Assembly (NCBI RefSeq): GCF_003344345.1
Contig: NZ_QPIP01000194.1
Location: 1-6,738 of the forward strand
Length of the DNA: 6,738 nucleotides
Direction: 5' to 3'
DNA from: Wolbachia endosymbiont of Cylisticus convexus
GTDB lineage: Bacteria; Pseudomonadota; Alphaproteobacteria; Rickettsiales; Anaplasmataceae
Below are positions 1 through 5,549 of the stretch, piece by piece. The notes below the pieces were generated by a model that did no database searches, had not been told where the DNA came from, and saw only the letters and a program-made list of their open reading frames with translations. The translations under genes and the position numbers were made by a program. Position 1 is the stretch's first letter. Each line of letters opens with the position of its first letter.

Positions 1-46
1 GGCTTTGTTGCATCGCTCTTTGGATAGTAGATAATGTATAATAAAT

Positions 47-478
47 TCATGAAGCTATCTCAAATTTAGCGACGCCAATTTCAATAAATTTATTGAGTAA
101 GTAGCATTTTATTAGCAATTCTTTTTCACGATTTACTTCGGATTTATTTCTAAAGCTAAACCCAAATGTTTGTTTTAGTCGCGAAAAAAAAACCTCAATA
201 TATGACCTCTTTCCATAATTTACTTTTTCTTTCCACTTCTTCATACCATCTTCATTATGTAATTTGATTAACCTAATAGCAGTGTTCCTATCAGACATGT
301 AGTCTATTTTTAAATGCTCTGCTGCACAGGTTTTTGGTAGAATTTTTGCTTTTATATTATATTCTTTGCATAATTTATAAAGCTTATGCCTATCGTACGC
401 CCTATCGGCATATAGTACTTTTACGACATGCTGAAAATCAACTTTTTTTAGCAGATCACAAGTGATCAGAGTAGACAC
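47..478 (-). CDS. Transposase C-terminal fragment with second Asp and Glu (copy A)
   Basis: An open frame of 143 codons overlapping the middle fragment by 23 bases. Its nominal GTG start lies in the overlap and has no clear ribosome-binding site, so independent translation is doubtful. The family-like sequence starts at about residue 7 (CDLLKK). D25 in YADRAYD is the second catalytic Asp, then come an ILPKT stretch and a DRNTAI block. E95 in RSYIEVFFSRLKQTFG is the catalytic Glu in the typical Y-(2)-R-(3)-E-(6)-K layout of IS4/IS5-type enzymes. The C-terminus is near full length. Confidence 0.75.
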   Translation of the reverse strand: MSTLITCDLLKKVDFQHVVKVLYADRAYDRHKLYKLCKEYNIKAKILPKTCAAEHLKIDYMSDRNTAIRLIKLHNEDGMKKWKEKVNYGKRSYIEVFFSRLKQTFGFSFRNKSEVNREKELLIKCYLLNKFIEIGVAKFEIAS

Positions 479-956
479 CGTTACTGTATTTTACAGCTAT
501 GGCGTTTTTGCTATTTATATTCAACATTACATGCAATTTTCTTGTCTGTTCATAGCTGCGATACTTTCTATCTTTACTATTTTCCTTACTGTGACCAGGG
601 GTATTATTATAAATACTGATACTTGTACTGTCTATGGCAATTTCAATATCTTCCATATTGTTTTTGTCAACTCTGCAATCATTGATCTTAATATTGAGTT
701 TTTTAAACCTTCTTGAAGCCTGCGAATAGCTAATGACTGCTAAGCCTTTTCCTACTTGCTGCAAATATCCTTTTATAAACCCTACCGTTTGTCTTAAGCC
801 AATTCTAAAGAGACTAGCGACTATATGCACTAAAATCACAACTTTATCACTGTAAATATTGTTGCCACCGAACACTTTTGGACCATGTTCGTACCAATTT
901 TCTATTAATAAAATGAAAAATATTTCCTCTTTCTTGGAGAAATTTGTTATATTCAT
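456..956 (-). CDS. Transposase middle fragment with first catalytic Asp (copy A)
   Basis: An open frame of 166 codons. Residues 1 to about 16 are probably an out-of-frame reading of the real N-terminus. From about residue 18 (IENWYEHGPKVFGG) onward it follows the IS903 group: NNIYSDKVV, the helical LFRIGLRQTVGFIKGYL segment, YSQASRRFKKL, and the first DDE aspartate D109 in IAIDST. It ends in SNGVYSDHL, just where the family continues towards the second Asp. The stop codon lies inside a 14-bp palindrome (GATCACTTGTGATC) that also marks the shift into the next fragment. On its own it would make a catalytically incomplete protein. Confidence 0.72.
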   Translation of the reverse strand: MNITNFSKKEEIFFILLIENWYEHGPKVFGGNNIYSDKVVILVHIVASLFRIGLRQTVGFIKGYLQQVGKGLAVISYSQASRRFKKLNIKINDCRVDKNNMEDIEIAIDSTSISIYNNTPGHSKENSKDRKYRSYEQTRKLHVMLNINSKNAIAVKYSNGVYSDHL

Positions 957-987
957 TGCAGTTACTGACTTTCATTTGCTGTGGCAT
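847..987 (-). CDS. Transposase N-terminal fragment (copy A)
   Basis: A 46-codon frame starting with ATG at 987, preceded by a GAAGAA purine run about 5 bases upstream, which is the best ribosome-binding site in the element. Residues 6-24 (KVSNCNEYNKFLQERGNIF) fit the N-terminal pattern of IS903-group transposases as I recall it: N, then Y-N, L and R-G at regular spacing. The homology stops near residue 28, and the following family-like sequence continues in the frame of 456-956. This is the true start of the ancestral transposase; the ATG at 956 lies inside it in another frame and has no evident ribosome-binding site. Confidence 0.7.
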   Translation of the reverse strand: MPQQMKVSNCNEYNKFLQERGNIFHFINRKLVRTWSKSVRWQQYLQ

Positions 988-1042
988 ATTTTTTCTTCAA
1001 TGGTTAAATGGCTATTCTATAATGAATTTTGTCAGTAACTGC
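958..1042 (-). repeat. 12-bp inverted repeat around the transposase start (copy A)
   Basis: GCAGTTACTGAC (958-969) and GTCAGTAACTGC (1031-1042) are perfect reverse complements separated by 61 bases. The intervening loop contains the purine run and the ATG at 987. In transcripts of the transposase strand this would fold into a long-loop stem spanning leader and codons 7-10. Such leader stems limit transposase translation in other IS elements (family knowledge); the role here is inferred. Confidence 0.6.
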
Positions 1043-1075
1043 CAGTTCTTTTCTCTTGAGTGATGCAACAAAGCC

Positions 1076-1098
1076 ATCCCAGTGTCACGCACTGGGAT
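1076..1098. repeat. Palindrome P1 touching IS copy A
   Basis: ATCCCAGTG (1076-1084), loop TCACG, CACTGGGAT (1090-1098): a perfect 9-bp stem with a 5-base loop, followed by GACA. It belongs to the same family as the palindromes at 2822, 2912, 2954, 5350, 5526 and 5641. The IS terminus begins at the very next base. It could also help end dprA transcription, although no T-run follows. Confidence 0.8.
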
Positions 1099-1162
1099 GA
1101 CAACCGTTTGCTACGCAAATTGCCTACAAATCATAATGTTCGTACGATTGTGGGGTTATAGC
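1099..1162. repeat. Tail of the palindrome repeat unit, with AATGTTCGTAC motif
   Basis: This short spacer between P1 and the end of dprA parallels the sequence after the palindrome at 5526-5549. Both read GACA, then a TTTGCT element, then about 25 bases later AATGTTCGTAC (here 1135-1145). The unit palindrome + TTTGCT + AATGTTCGTAC is therefore a dispersed repeat present at least twice. No gene is seen. Confidence 0.5.
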
Positions 1163-2239
1163 TTAGAAAATTAACGATATTTTATTCCCCGGTGAACGCT
1201 CTATTTTGTTTTCCAACTCCAGTTCCAAAAGAGCCATTAGAGCTATGTTGGTAGAAAGTCCGCTTGCTAATATAAGTTCATCTATATCAACAGGTACAGA
1301 GTTAATATGATCAACTATAACAGATTTTGCCTGTTGTAATTTTCCTTGTTTTTGGTCAGCAACGATATCAAATAGACTTTTTTGCTGAGGAGGTAAACTA
1401 AACCTAATACTCTCTATTATGTCATCAGCGGATTCAACAAGTTTAGCGCCGTTTTTAATTAAATAATTACTACCACTACAGCGTGAATCTAGAGGGAAAC
1501 CAGAAACTGCAAACACCTCTCTTCCTTGATTCAAAGCAAAATCTGCTGTGATGAGAGAACCAGACTTTTTTGATGCTTCAATTACCACAACACCGAGTGA
1601 CAGGCCAGATATAATACGATTCCTTTGAGGAAAATACTGAGGCTTTGGTTTAGTAGTAAATGGAAGCTCAGTAATTACTAATCCGCCATTTTCAGTGATT
1701 CTTTTGTATAGATCAAAATTCTCTTTTGGATACACCACATCAATTCCGCTTGCTGTAACAGCAATAGTGGGATGATTTTTGTATATTACACTGTTTGCTG
1801 CGGTATCGATTCCTTTTGCAAGTCCAGAAACGATAACAAAACCAGCTTTGCTTAAATCAAGTGCTAGTTTACTGGCAAAATTTCTTCCATTCATCGAAGA
1901 GTTACGACCACCAATTATTGCAATTATCTCACGGCTTAATAATGATACATCACCAAGCACGGTTATTACAGCCGGACAATTCGTTATATTCCTTAAAATA
2001 TCGGGGTAACCTGGGTCACATGCTGGTATTATTTTGGCTCCAATTTTTTCTGCACTCTTAATTTCTTCTTTTGCACTTTGAATTCCATAATCCTTATTAG
2101 CTAACTCATTAAGATATTTAAGCACTTCATCTAGCGACCCACATGCTCTTAGTATACTAAAAAACTTTACTGGTCCCACAGCTCTAGCCAAGCTTAGCCA
2201 TATTTCTAGTTCTTCGTTATTTAATTTATTTATCTTCAT
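1163..2239 (-). CDS. dprA: DNA-processing protein DprA
   Basis: A 358-residue protein of the DprA/Smf family, which binds single-stranded DNA and loads RecA during natural transformation; a broader recombination role is likely where competence is absent. Residues 1 to about 65 form a helical N-terminal region. The Rossmann-like core runs from about 70 to 280, with IGGRNSS (109-115), SGLAKGID (138-145), FPQRNRIISGLS (203-214), EASKKSGSLITA (221-232) and GREVFAVSG (239-247), all family hallmarks. Residues from about 300 to 358 look like the C-terminal winged-helix domain. Length and motifs are complete, so the gene looks intact. The ATG at 2239 is preceded by no strong ribosome-binding site. 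It diverges from the ferredoxin gene, and its 3' end lies 64 bp from a palindrome-associated IS. No other competence gene is present here. Confidence 0.96.
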   Translation of the reverse strand: MKINKLNNEELEIWLSLARAVGPVKFFSILRACGSLDEVLKYLNELANKDYGIQSAKEEIKSAEKIGAKIIPACDPGYPDILRNITNCPAVITVLGDVSLLSREIIAIIGGRNSSMNGRNFASKLALDLSKAGFVIVSGLAKGIDTAANSVIYKNHPTIAVTASGIDVVYPKENFDLYKRITENGGLVITELPFTTKPKPQYFPQRNRIISGLSLGVVVIEASKKSGSLITADFALNQGREVFAVSGFPLDSRCSGSNYLIKNGAKLVESADDIIESIRFSLPPQQKSLFDIVADQKQGKLQQAKSVIVDHINSVPVDIDELILASGLSTNIALMALLELELENKIERSPGNKISLIF

Positions 2240-2300
2240 AAAAGGCTTGAATTTCTTATCAATTTAGTGTACCCAAGATAATGTAAATATACAGTGTTTT
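2240..2300. promoter_or_regulatory. Divergent intergenic region dprA / ferredoxin
   Basis: These 61 bases must hold both start signals if the two genes are transcribed from here. For dprA, the minus strand has TTTACA (complement at 2282-2287) and TAAATT (complement at 2261-2266) with a short 15-base spacer. For the ferredoxin, TTGAAT at 2247-2252 is a possible -35, but no good -10 is spaced correctly. I cannot place either promoter with confidence, and neither gene has a strong Shine-Dalgarno sequence. Confidence 0.35.
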
Positions 2301-2669
2301 ATGACGCATTTTGTTACAGATAAATGCATAAAATGTAAATATACGGACTGTGTAGAAGTATGTCCCGTTGACTGCTTTTATGAAGGTAAAAACATGCTTG
2401 TGATTAACCCAGATGAGTGTATTGATTGTGGAGTGTGTATACCTGAGTGTCCAGTAGATGCAATTGTAACTGATGATTCCATAAAAGATATTCTAGAGCT
2501 AGATGAAAGCTTACTGAATAATGAACAAAAAATCTTTAAATCATTTTATAACATAAACGTAGAATATTCGCAAAAGTGGCCAAATATCACAGCTAAAAAG
2601 CAACCCCTAGATACAGCAGAAGAGTATAAAGAAAAAAGGATAAAACAGCTTATTTTGACGAAAATTTAG
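2301..2669 (+). CDS. fdxA: 7Fe ferredoxin ([3Fe-4S][4Fe-4S], FdxA type)
   Basis: A 122-residue cytosolic electron carrier of the Azotobacter FdI type. Its cysteines match that family: C9, C17 and C50 would bind the [3Fe-4S] cluster, and C21, C40, C43 and C46 the [4Fe-4S] cluster. The free C12 and C25 also occur at the matching FdI positions. The second motif, [12 protein letters not shown], is canonical, while the first ([14 protein letters not shown]) has the extra spacing that favours a 3Fe cluster. After residue 55 comes the charged tail usual in FdxA proteins, including the [12 protein letters not shown] stretch. The total is a little longer than the usual 105-112 residues. The ATG is chosen because [12 protein letters not shown] is the normal family start. 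Its redox partner cannot be told from the neighbours, and dprA has no known functional link. Confidence 0.94.
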   Translation: MTHFVTDKCIKCKYTDCVEVCPVDCFYEGKNMLVINPDECIDCGVCIPECPVDAIVTDDSIKDILELDESLLNNEQKIFKSFYNINVEYSQKWPNITAKKQPLDTAEEYKEKRIKQLILTKI

Positions 2670-2821
2670 GGTAATATTAACAAAGAAAAAAGATTAAACT
2701 CCTTGTATAACCATATGAAAAGCTAGCAACTCACTCTTTTTTGTCATTACAGGGCGTAACGCACGAACATTGTAGTTTGAGTCCACCAAGAAAGATGTCA
2801 TTCCAGTGCCTCTATGATGTC

Positions 2822-2844
2822 ATCCCGCTACGTGTTAGCGGGAT
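2822..2844. repeat. Palindrome P2
   Basis: ATCCCGCTA (2822-2830), loop CGTGT, TAGCGGGAT (2836-2844). It has a 9-bp perfect stem and a 5-base loop, like P1. Compared with P1, inner stem bases have changed on both arms together, so pairing is kept. Confidence 0.8.
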
Positions 2845-2911
2845 CTATAGCTAACCCAAATTAGGTTTACCGAAACAAATTTTATGGTTGTACTGAACAA
2901 TTTAAGTTGTC

Positions 2912-2934
2912 ATTCCAGCGCGTGACGCTGGAAT
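2912..2934. repeat. Palindrome P3, possible terminator on the plus strand
   Basis: ATTCCAGCG (2912-2920), loop CGTGA, CGCTGGAAT (2926-2934). A run of seven T (2940-2946) follows six bases after the stem on the plus strand, so the hairpin could end transcription arriving from fdxA, although it lies about 240 bp past that stop codon. The same stem + CCAG + T-rich arrangement recurs after the palindrome at 5350. Confidence 0.65.
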
Positions 2935-2953
2935 CCAGATTTTTTTAGACTGG

Positions 2954-2976
2954 ATCCTATGGTCAAGCCATAGGAT
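2954..2976. repeat. Palindrome P4
   Basis: ATCCTATGG (2954-2962), loop TCAAG, CCATAGGAT (2968-2976), followed by GACA as in P1. It again has a 9-bp perfect stem and a 5-base loop, but with different inner stem sequence. It lies 19 bases after P3. Confidence 0.75.
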
Positions 2977-3007
2977 GACAAAAGAGTAAACTTTATCTGT
3001 GTGAGCT

Positions 3008-3242
3008 ATATGCTAAGCTTACTATTACCCACAAATAAAAACATAGTATTGTATTTACTCAAATAATTTAATTTTATTAACCTGAAAGCTTATTGGATTA
3101 AAATTATTAAACTAAGAGTTATAATTTTAGCAACTAAAAGCTGTAAATTGCACCATATAAACAGTTGTTTCAAGCAAAAGTTATGCCATTAAGAGCTATG
3201 CAACAAACATTTATATTTGTGGGTAAAGTAAGATATGCTAAG
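3008..3242. mobile_element. MITE-like 215-bp element with TIRs and 10-bp flanking direct repeat
   Basis: The element spans 3018-3232. Its left end CTTACTATTACCCACAAATA (3018-3037) and the complement of its right end, CTTACTTTACCCACAAATA (from 3214-3232), match except for one indel. Immediately outside lie identical direct repeats ATATGCTAAG (3008-3017 and 3233-3242), as expected of a target-site duplication. The interior is very AT-rich, has no reading frame of note, and contains a 9-bp inverted repeat (TAAAATTAT 3099-3107, ATAATTTTA 3121-3129). These are the features of a non-autonomous miniature transposon. Its ends do not resemble the IS at the window borders, so another transposase must have moved it. 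I do not recognise the family. Confidence 0.72.
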
Positions 3243-3305
3243 AAATGTCGTGGTGGTATGACGTAGGAAAACCTTTCTTGGGTTAGCTATAGATCACTTA
3301 ACAAA

Positions 3306-3319
3306 ACGAACGTTCGTAT
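3306..3319. repeat. ACGAACGTTCGT palindrome within the TTCGTA repeat motif
   Basis: A perfect 12-bp palindrome at 3306-3317. The overlapping AACGTTCGTAT (3309-3319), followed by AGTTGTGCATAGG, is a diverged copy of the AATGTTCGTAC motif seen at 1135-1145 and 5576-5586. It is 100 bp upstream of ddl, and a regulatory role cannot be shown. Confidence 0.4.
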
Positions 3320-3367
3320 AGTTGTGCATAGGATAGAGCTATAGAATTTTTCAAAACATTTTTTCTA

Positions 3368-3397
3368 TTGAAGATAAAAGTATCTTTTATATATGAT
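3368..3397 (+). promoter_or_regulatory. Candidate promoter of ddl-ftsQ with internal palindrome
   Basis: TTGAAG (3368-3373) and TATGAT (3392-3397) resemble -35 and -10 boxes of the main sigma factor with an 18-base spacer. Initiation would fall near 3404, leaving a leader of only about 11 bases before ddl. The spacer holds the inverted repeat ATAAAAG-TAT-CTTTTAT (3374-3390), which could be an operator, or could simply reflect AT-rich sequence. AT-rich genomes give many false matches. Confidence 0.45.
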
Positions 3398-3414
3398 ATA
3401 TAGCAAAACATAGA

Positions 3415-4443
3415 ATGCTTATGGTTCCAACTATAGCAATCTTAAGTGGTGGATTTTCTTGCGAAAGAGAAGTATCACTTATGAGCGGAAAAGCAGTAAA
3501 GAAGGCGCTTGATAGCCTTTCATATAATGCAATAGAAATAGATGTTGACAGCAATATTGCTGAAAAGCTTAGAAAAATTAATCCGGGCCTTGCTTTTATC
3601 GCTCTGCATGGGCCTTATGGCGAAGATGGCTGTATTCAAGGTTTATTGGAAATCTTAGGTATAAAATATACACACTCCGGAGTTATGGCTTCGGCTGTTG
3701 CGATGAACAAGGCAATTTCAAAACATATATTTCAGTCTCTTAATATCGATACTCCAGAAGGTTATGTAATTAGTCGAGAAGATATGCTAAAAAATAATAT
3801 TAAAATTGATTATCCGTACGTCTTAAAACCGATTAATGAAGGCTCAAGCATTGGAGTACACATGATTTTTTCGCATGAGGATTATTTAAAACTAAAAAAC
3901 ATGTTTGCAGCGTGTGACCAGAAAGAAGAACCAGTGTCAAGCTACTCGAATGACAAGGAAGGAGATACTTGGATGACAAAAGACTACTCAAGAGACTTGA
4001 TGATCATAGAAGAATACATACCGGGTATAGAGTTACATACTGCTGTGTTGCTAAATGAAGCCATTGGCACTATGGAAATACGACCAAAAAATAAATTCTA
4101 CGATTATGAAGCAAAGTATACAGATGGATTTGCAGAACATATATTTCCTGCTGAAATTCCTGGCAATATATATAAAATGACCTTGAAACACGCACTGAAA
4201 GTTCATCAATTTTTAGGATGCAAAACTATTTCCCGCTCAGACTTCCGTTATAATCCAAAAAACAACACTTTAAAAATGCTTGAGATTAATACACATCCTG
4301 GCTTTACTGAATTATCGTTAGTACCAGAAATTGCAAAATTGACAAAAGAAATTGATTTTAATGAATTAGTTAAAATTATTGTCGAAGACAGTTTACATCA
4401 CAGGAATATTAGAGATCAAGCCAATGTTGAACAATGTTACTAG
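3415..4443 (+). CDS. ddl: D-alanine--D-alanine ligase
   Basis: A 342-residue ATP-grasp ligase that joins two D-alanines for the lipid II stem peptide. Residues matching E. coli DdlB catalytic positions are present: E17 in the SGGFSCEREVSL region, K138 and S144 in VLKPINEGSSIGV, D276 in SRSDFRY, E290 and N292 in LEINTHPG, and S301. HGPYGEDGCIQG (65-76) is also canonical. It is longer than DdlB (306 residues), mainly through a polar insert at about 166-192 before LMIIEEYIPG and a C-terminal tail of about 20 residues. The ATG at 3415 has no clear ribosome-binding site, and the ATG at 3421 is an equally possible start. ftsQ overlaps its last 20 bases, which implies coupled expression. Ddl is consistent with lipid II synthesis in a bacterium with little or no classical wall. 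Confidence 0.95.
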   Translation: MLMVPTIAILSGGFSCEREVSLMSGKAVKKALDSLSYNAIEIDVDSNIAEKLRKINPGLAFIALHGPYGEDGCIQGLLEILGIKYTHSGVMASAVAMNKAISKHIFQSLNIDTPEGYVISREDMLKNNIKIDYPYVLKPINEGSSIGVHMIFSHEDYLKLKNMFAACDQKEEPVSSYSNDKEGDTWMTKDYSRDLMIIEEYIPGIELHTAVLLNEAIGTMEIRPKNKFYDYEAKYTDGFAEHIFPAEIPGNIYKMTLKHALKVHQFLGCKTISRSDFRYNPKNNTLKMLEINTHPGFTELSLVPEIAKLTKEIDFNELVKIIVEDSLHHRNIRDQANVEQCY

Positions 4444-5182
4444 AAGCCAAAGGAGTTTTTTGCGCAAGTGCGCTTTTGTTGTTATAACTGCACTTTTTCT
4501 CACATTAGTACTTTATAGTTCACTTGATAAAATAACAAATCGATTCAATTACTACTTTATTTGGTGTAACGATCGCTTATCGAGCTTATTACTTAGCAAT
4601 GGATTTTTAATCGACAAAGTAACCATTACTGGAAACAAATTTACAAATGAACAGGATATTCTAAGTTTAGTAGATAGAACGCAACCTATCATGTATATAC
4701 CCCTCTCAAAACTGACAGATAATATACAATCTGTAAGCAAATGGATAAAATATGTAAGAATTTATAGAATTTTGCCTAATACCTTACGCATTGATGTAGA
4801 TGAACATATACCTTTCGCTCTCTGGAAAGATGATAACAGAACTTCAGTAATTGATTCTGAAGGTAAAGTGATCGTAAATGACTACCCGATAGATAACCTC
4901 GTTGTAATTAAAGGACAAAATTCGTTATCAAACCTAAGATTCATTAAAGATATGCTAGAGAGAAAAACTCAATTAAGAGATCATATTTCTTCTTGTATTT
5001 ATGTAGGAAATAGAAGGTGGAATATCGTACTCGATGACAGTTCCACAGTAAAATTGCCTGAAGATAATCCTTATAGCGCATGGGATTATTTAAATCACTT
5101 GCAAAATACAACCGACTTTACTTTTAACAATTGGAGCATAATTGATATGCGTGTTGCTGATAAGATCTTTGTAAAAAGGTAG
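4424..5182 (+). CDS. ftsQ: Cell division protein FtsQ
   Basis: A 252-residue bitopic inner-membrane protein of the divisome that scaffolds FtsB/FtsL (family knowledge). A short basic cytoplasmic tail (RSQRSFLRKC, residues 7-16) precedes one membrane segment (about 17-33). The POTRA-like domain spans about 60-128 (LLLSNGFLIDKVTITGNKFT ... LPNTLRIDVDEHIPFALW), and the FtsQ beta domain follows to the end (SVIDSEGKVI, then WNIVLDDSSTVKLP). The frame is open upstream to a TTG at 4379, but I prefer the ATG at 4424: it puts the basic tail right at the N-terminus, has AGAGA about 8 bases upstream, and gives a 20-bp overlap with ddl. The ddl-ftsQ order is the classic dcw arrangement, but ftsA and ftsZ do not follow; repeats and an IS do. 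Confidence 0.93.
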   Translation: MLNNVTRSQRSFLRKCAFVVITALFLTLVLYSSLDKITNRFNYYFIWCNDRLSSLLLSNGFLIDKVTITGNKFTNEQDILSLVDRTQPIMYIPLSKLTDNIQSVSKWIKYVRIYRILPNTLRIDVDEHIPFALWKDDNRTSVIDSEGKVIVNDYPIDNLVVIKGQNSLSNLRFIKDMLERKTQLRDHISSCIYVGNRRWNIVLDDSSTVKLPEDNPYSAWDYLNHLQNTTDFTFNNWSIIDMRVADKIFVKR

Positions 5183-5229
5183 TGCTCCTTTTCTTGTCAT
5201 GCAAGTAGCTATAGCTCTTTTCACAATAA

Positions 5230-5295
5230 TCCGAACAGATCATAATATGCTACTGGCCTACTATAGGTATAAACACATATCTTACCCTGTTCGGA
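5230..5295. repeat. Inverted repeat TCCGAACAG / CTGTTCGGA
   Basis: TCCGAACAG (5230-5238) and CTGTTCGGA (5287-5295) are perfect 9-bp reverse complements, 48 bases apart. The outer sequence (AATAA on the left, CTATTAT on the right) extends the match with one extra base. It begins 47 bases after the ftsQ stop. It could be a degenerate small mobile repeat or an RNA stem, and there is no evidence to choose. Confidence 0.45.
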
Positions 5296-5349
5296 CTATT
5301 ATAGGAAAGGCTATACTTTTCCTGTCATGCAAGTAGCACTTTTTCTGTC

Positions 5350-5372
5350 ATTCTAGTGCGTAACACTGGAAT
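5350..5372. repeat. Palindrome P5 (imperfect)
   Basis: ATTCTAGTG (5350-5358), loop CGTAA, CACTGGAAT (5364-5372). It has one G-T wobble in a 9-bp stem, and a T-rich tract (CAGTTTTCTTT) follows on the plus strand. Same family as P1 to P4. Confidence 0.65.
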
Positions 5373-5426
5373 TCAGTTTTCTTTACAAATTTACTAAAGT
5401 AGGGTGTCATGCCAAGTAGGATGTCA

Positions 5427-5440
5427 TTCCAGTACTGGAA
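5427..5440. repeat. Palindrome P6 (loop deleted)
   Basis: TTCCAGTACTGGAA is a perfect 14-bp palindrome without loop, preceded by TGTCA and followed by CCCAGCTTTTTC. It fits a family member that has lost its loop and inner stem bases. Confidence 0.6.
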
Positions 5441-5525
5441 CCCAGCTTTTTCGTAATCATTGGAAACGCTGTATTCTAACATGAAGCAGCTACTTTTGTG
5501 CTTGCCAACGTAATAAAATTCCTGG

Positions 5526-5549
5526 ATGCCAGTGTCTGGGCACTGGCAT
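5526..5549. repeat. Palindrome P7
   Basis: ATGCCAGTG (5526-5534), 6-base loop, CACTGGCAT (5541-5549), followed by GACA. Compared with P1, the third base pair from the outside is changed on both arms, so pairing is preserved. Confidence 0.75.

Larger units (their letters stand above)
47..987 (-). pseudogene. IS903-group transposase, broken by two frameshifts (copy A)
   Basis: The full transposase has to be read from three frames: N-terminus from the ATG at 987 (open to 847), middle in 456-956, C-terminus in 47-478. Joined, it would be roughly 310 residues, close to the usual size of about 307 for IS903. The N-terminal piece has the family-like stretch KVSNCNEYNKFLQERGNIF, the middle piece carries the first catalytic Asp (IAIDST), and the last piece carries the second Asp (YADRAYD) and the catalytic Glu (SYIEVFFSRLK). 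All three DDE residues survive but in separate frames. Both breaks are shifts of the same sense. The identical state in copy B shows that the damage predates the duplication or has been homogenised. Two productive recoding events in one protein are unlikely, so I infer an inactive gene. Confidence 0.82.
1..1075 (-). mobile_element. IS903-group (IS5 family) insertion sequence, copy A
   Basis: A complete 1075-bp element whose reverse complement matches 5664-6738 wherever I compared them: both ends, the leader, and all translated frames. The terminal inverted repeats are 14 bp perfect (GGCTTTGTTGCATC at 1-14, its complement at 1062-1075), then one mismatch and CTC. The GGCTTTGTTG start and the DDE transposase with a YIEVFFSRLK box fit the IS903 group of the IS5 family, whose members are about 1.05 kb and usually make 9-bp target duplications (family knowledge). 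The transposase reads leftward and is broken by two frameshifts. The inner end touches a palindrome at 1076-1098. The outer flank is outside the window, so the target duplication cannot be seen. The family call is firm; I do not assign an ISfinder name. Confidence 0.93.
2842..3295. repeat. 27-bp inverted repeat enclosing palindromes and the MITE-like element
   Basis: The left arm at 2842-2868 starts GATCTATAGCTAACCCAA. The right arm at 3269-3295 ends TTGGGTTAGCTATAGATC. Over 27 bases the arms are reverse complements with about 3 mismatches, clustered at bases 19-21 of the left arm. The enclosed 400 bases hold P3, P4 and the MITE-like element. It may be an older, eroded element or two opposite copies of one dispersed repeat. 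Confidence 0.6.
2670..3414. other. 745-bp gene-free repeat region between fdxA and ddl
   Basis: No convincing coding frame or RNA gene is visible. The first 150 bases hold degenerate repeat pieces, including GCACGAACATT at 2761-2771, which is an inverted copy of the AATGTTCGTAC motif. Next come three perfect 9-bp-stem palindromes (2822, 2912, 2954), a 215-bp MITE-like element (3018-3232), one arm of a 27-bp inverted repeat on each side, and finally the ddl promoter region. The stretch looks like accumulated small mobile repeats. Confidence 0.7.

Noticed and set aside
462..716. Open frame opposite the transposase (also 6023-6277 on the minus strand)
   Set aside because: It lies antisense inside the transposase, has no family resemblance or ribosome-binding site, and repeats only because the IS is repeated.
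1779..2061. Two open frames antisense to dprA
   Set aside because: They overlap the conserved DprA core on the other strand and show no motif.
2670..3414. tRNA or other RNA gene in the long gap
   Set aside because: No cloverleaf, T-loop consensus or other known RNA signature was seen. The hairpins belong to the palindrome family.
4379..4423. TTG start of ftsQ giving 15 more residues
   Set aside because: The extra residues precede the usual basic tail and overlap ddl further. The ATG at 4424 has a better upstream purine run.
4552..4740. Minus-strand open frame inside ftsQ
   Set aside because: It is short, antisense to the POTRA-like region and without recognisable features.
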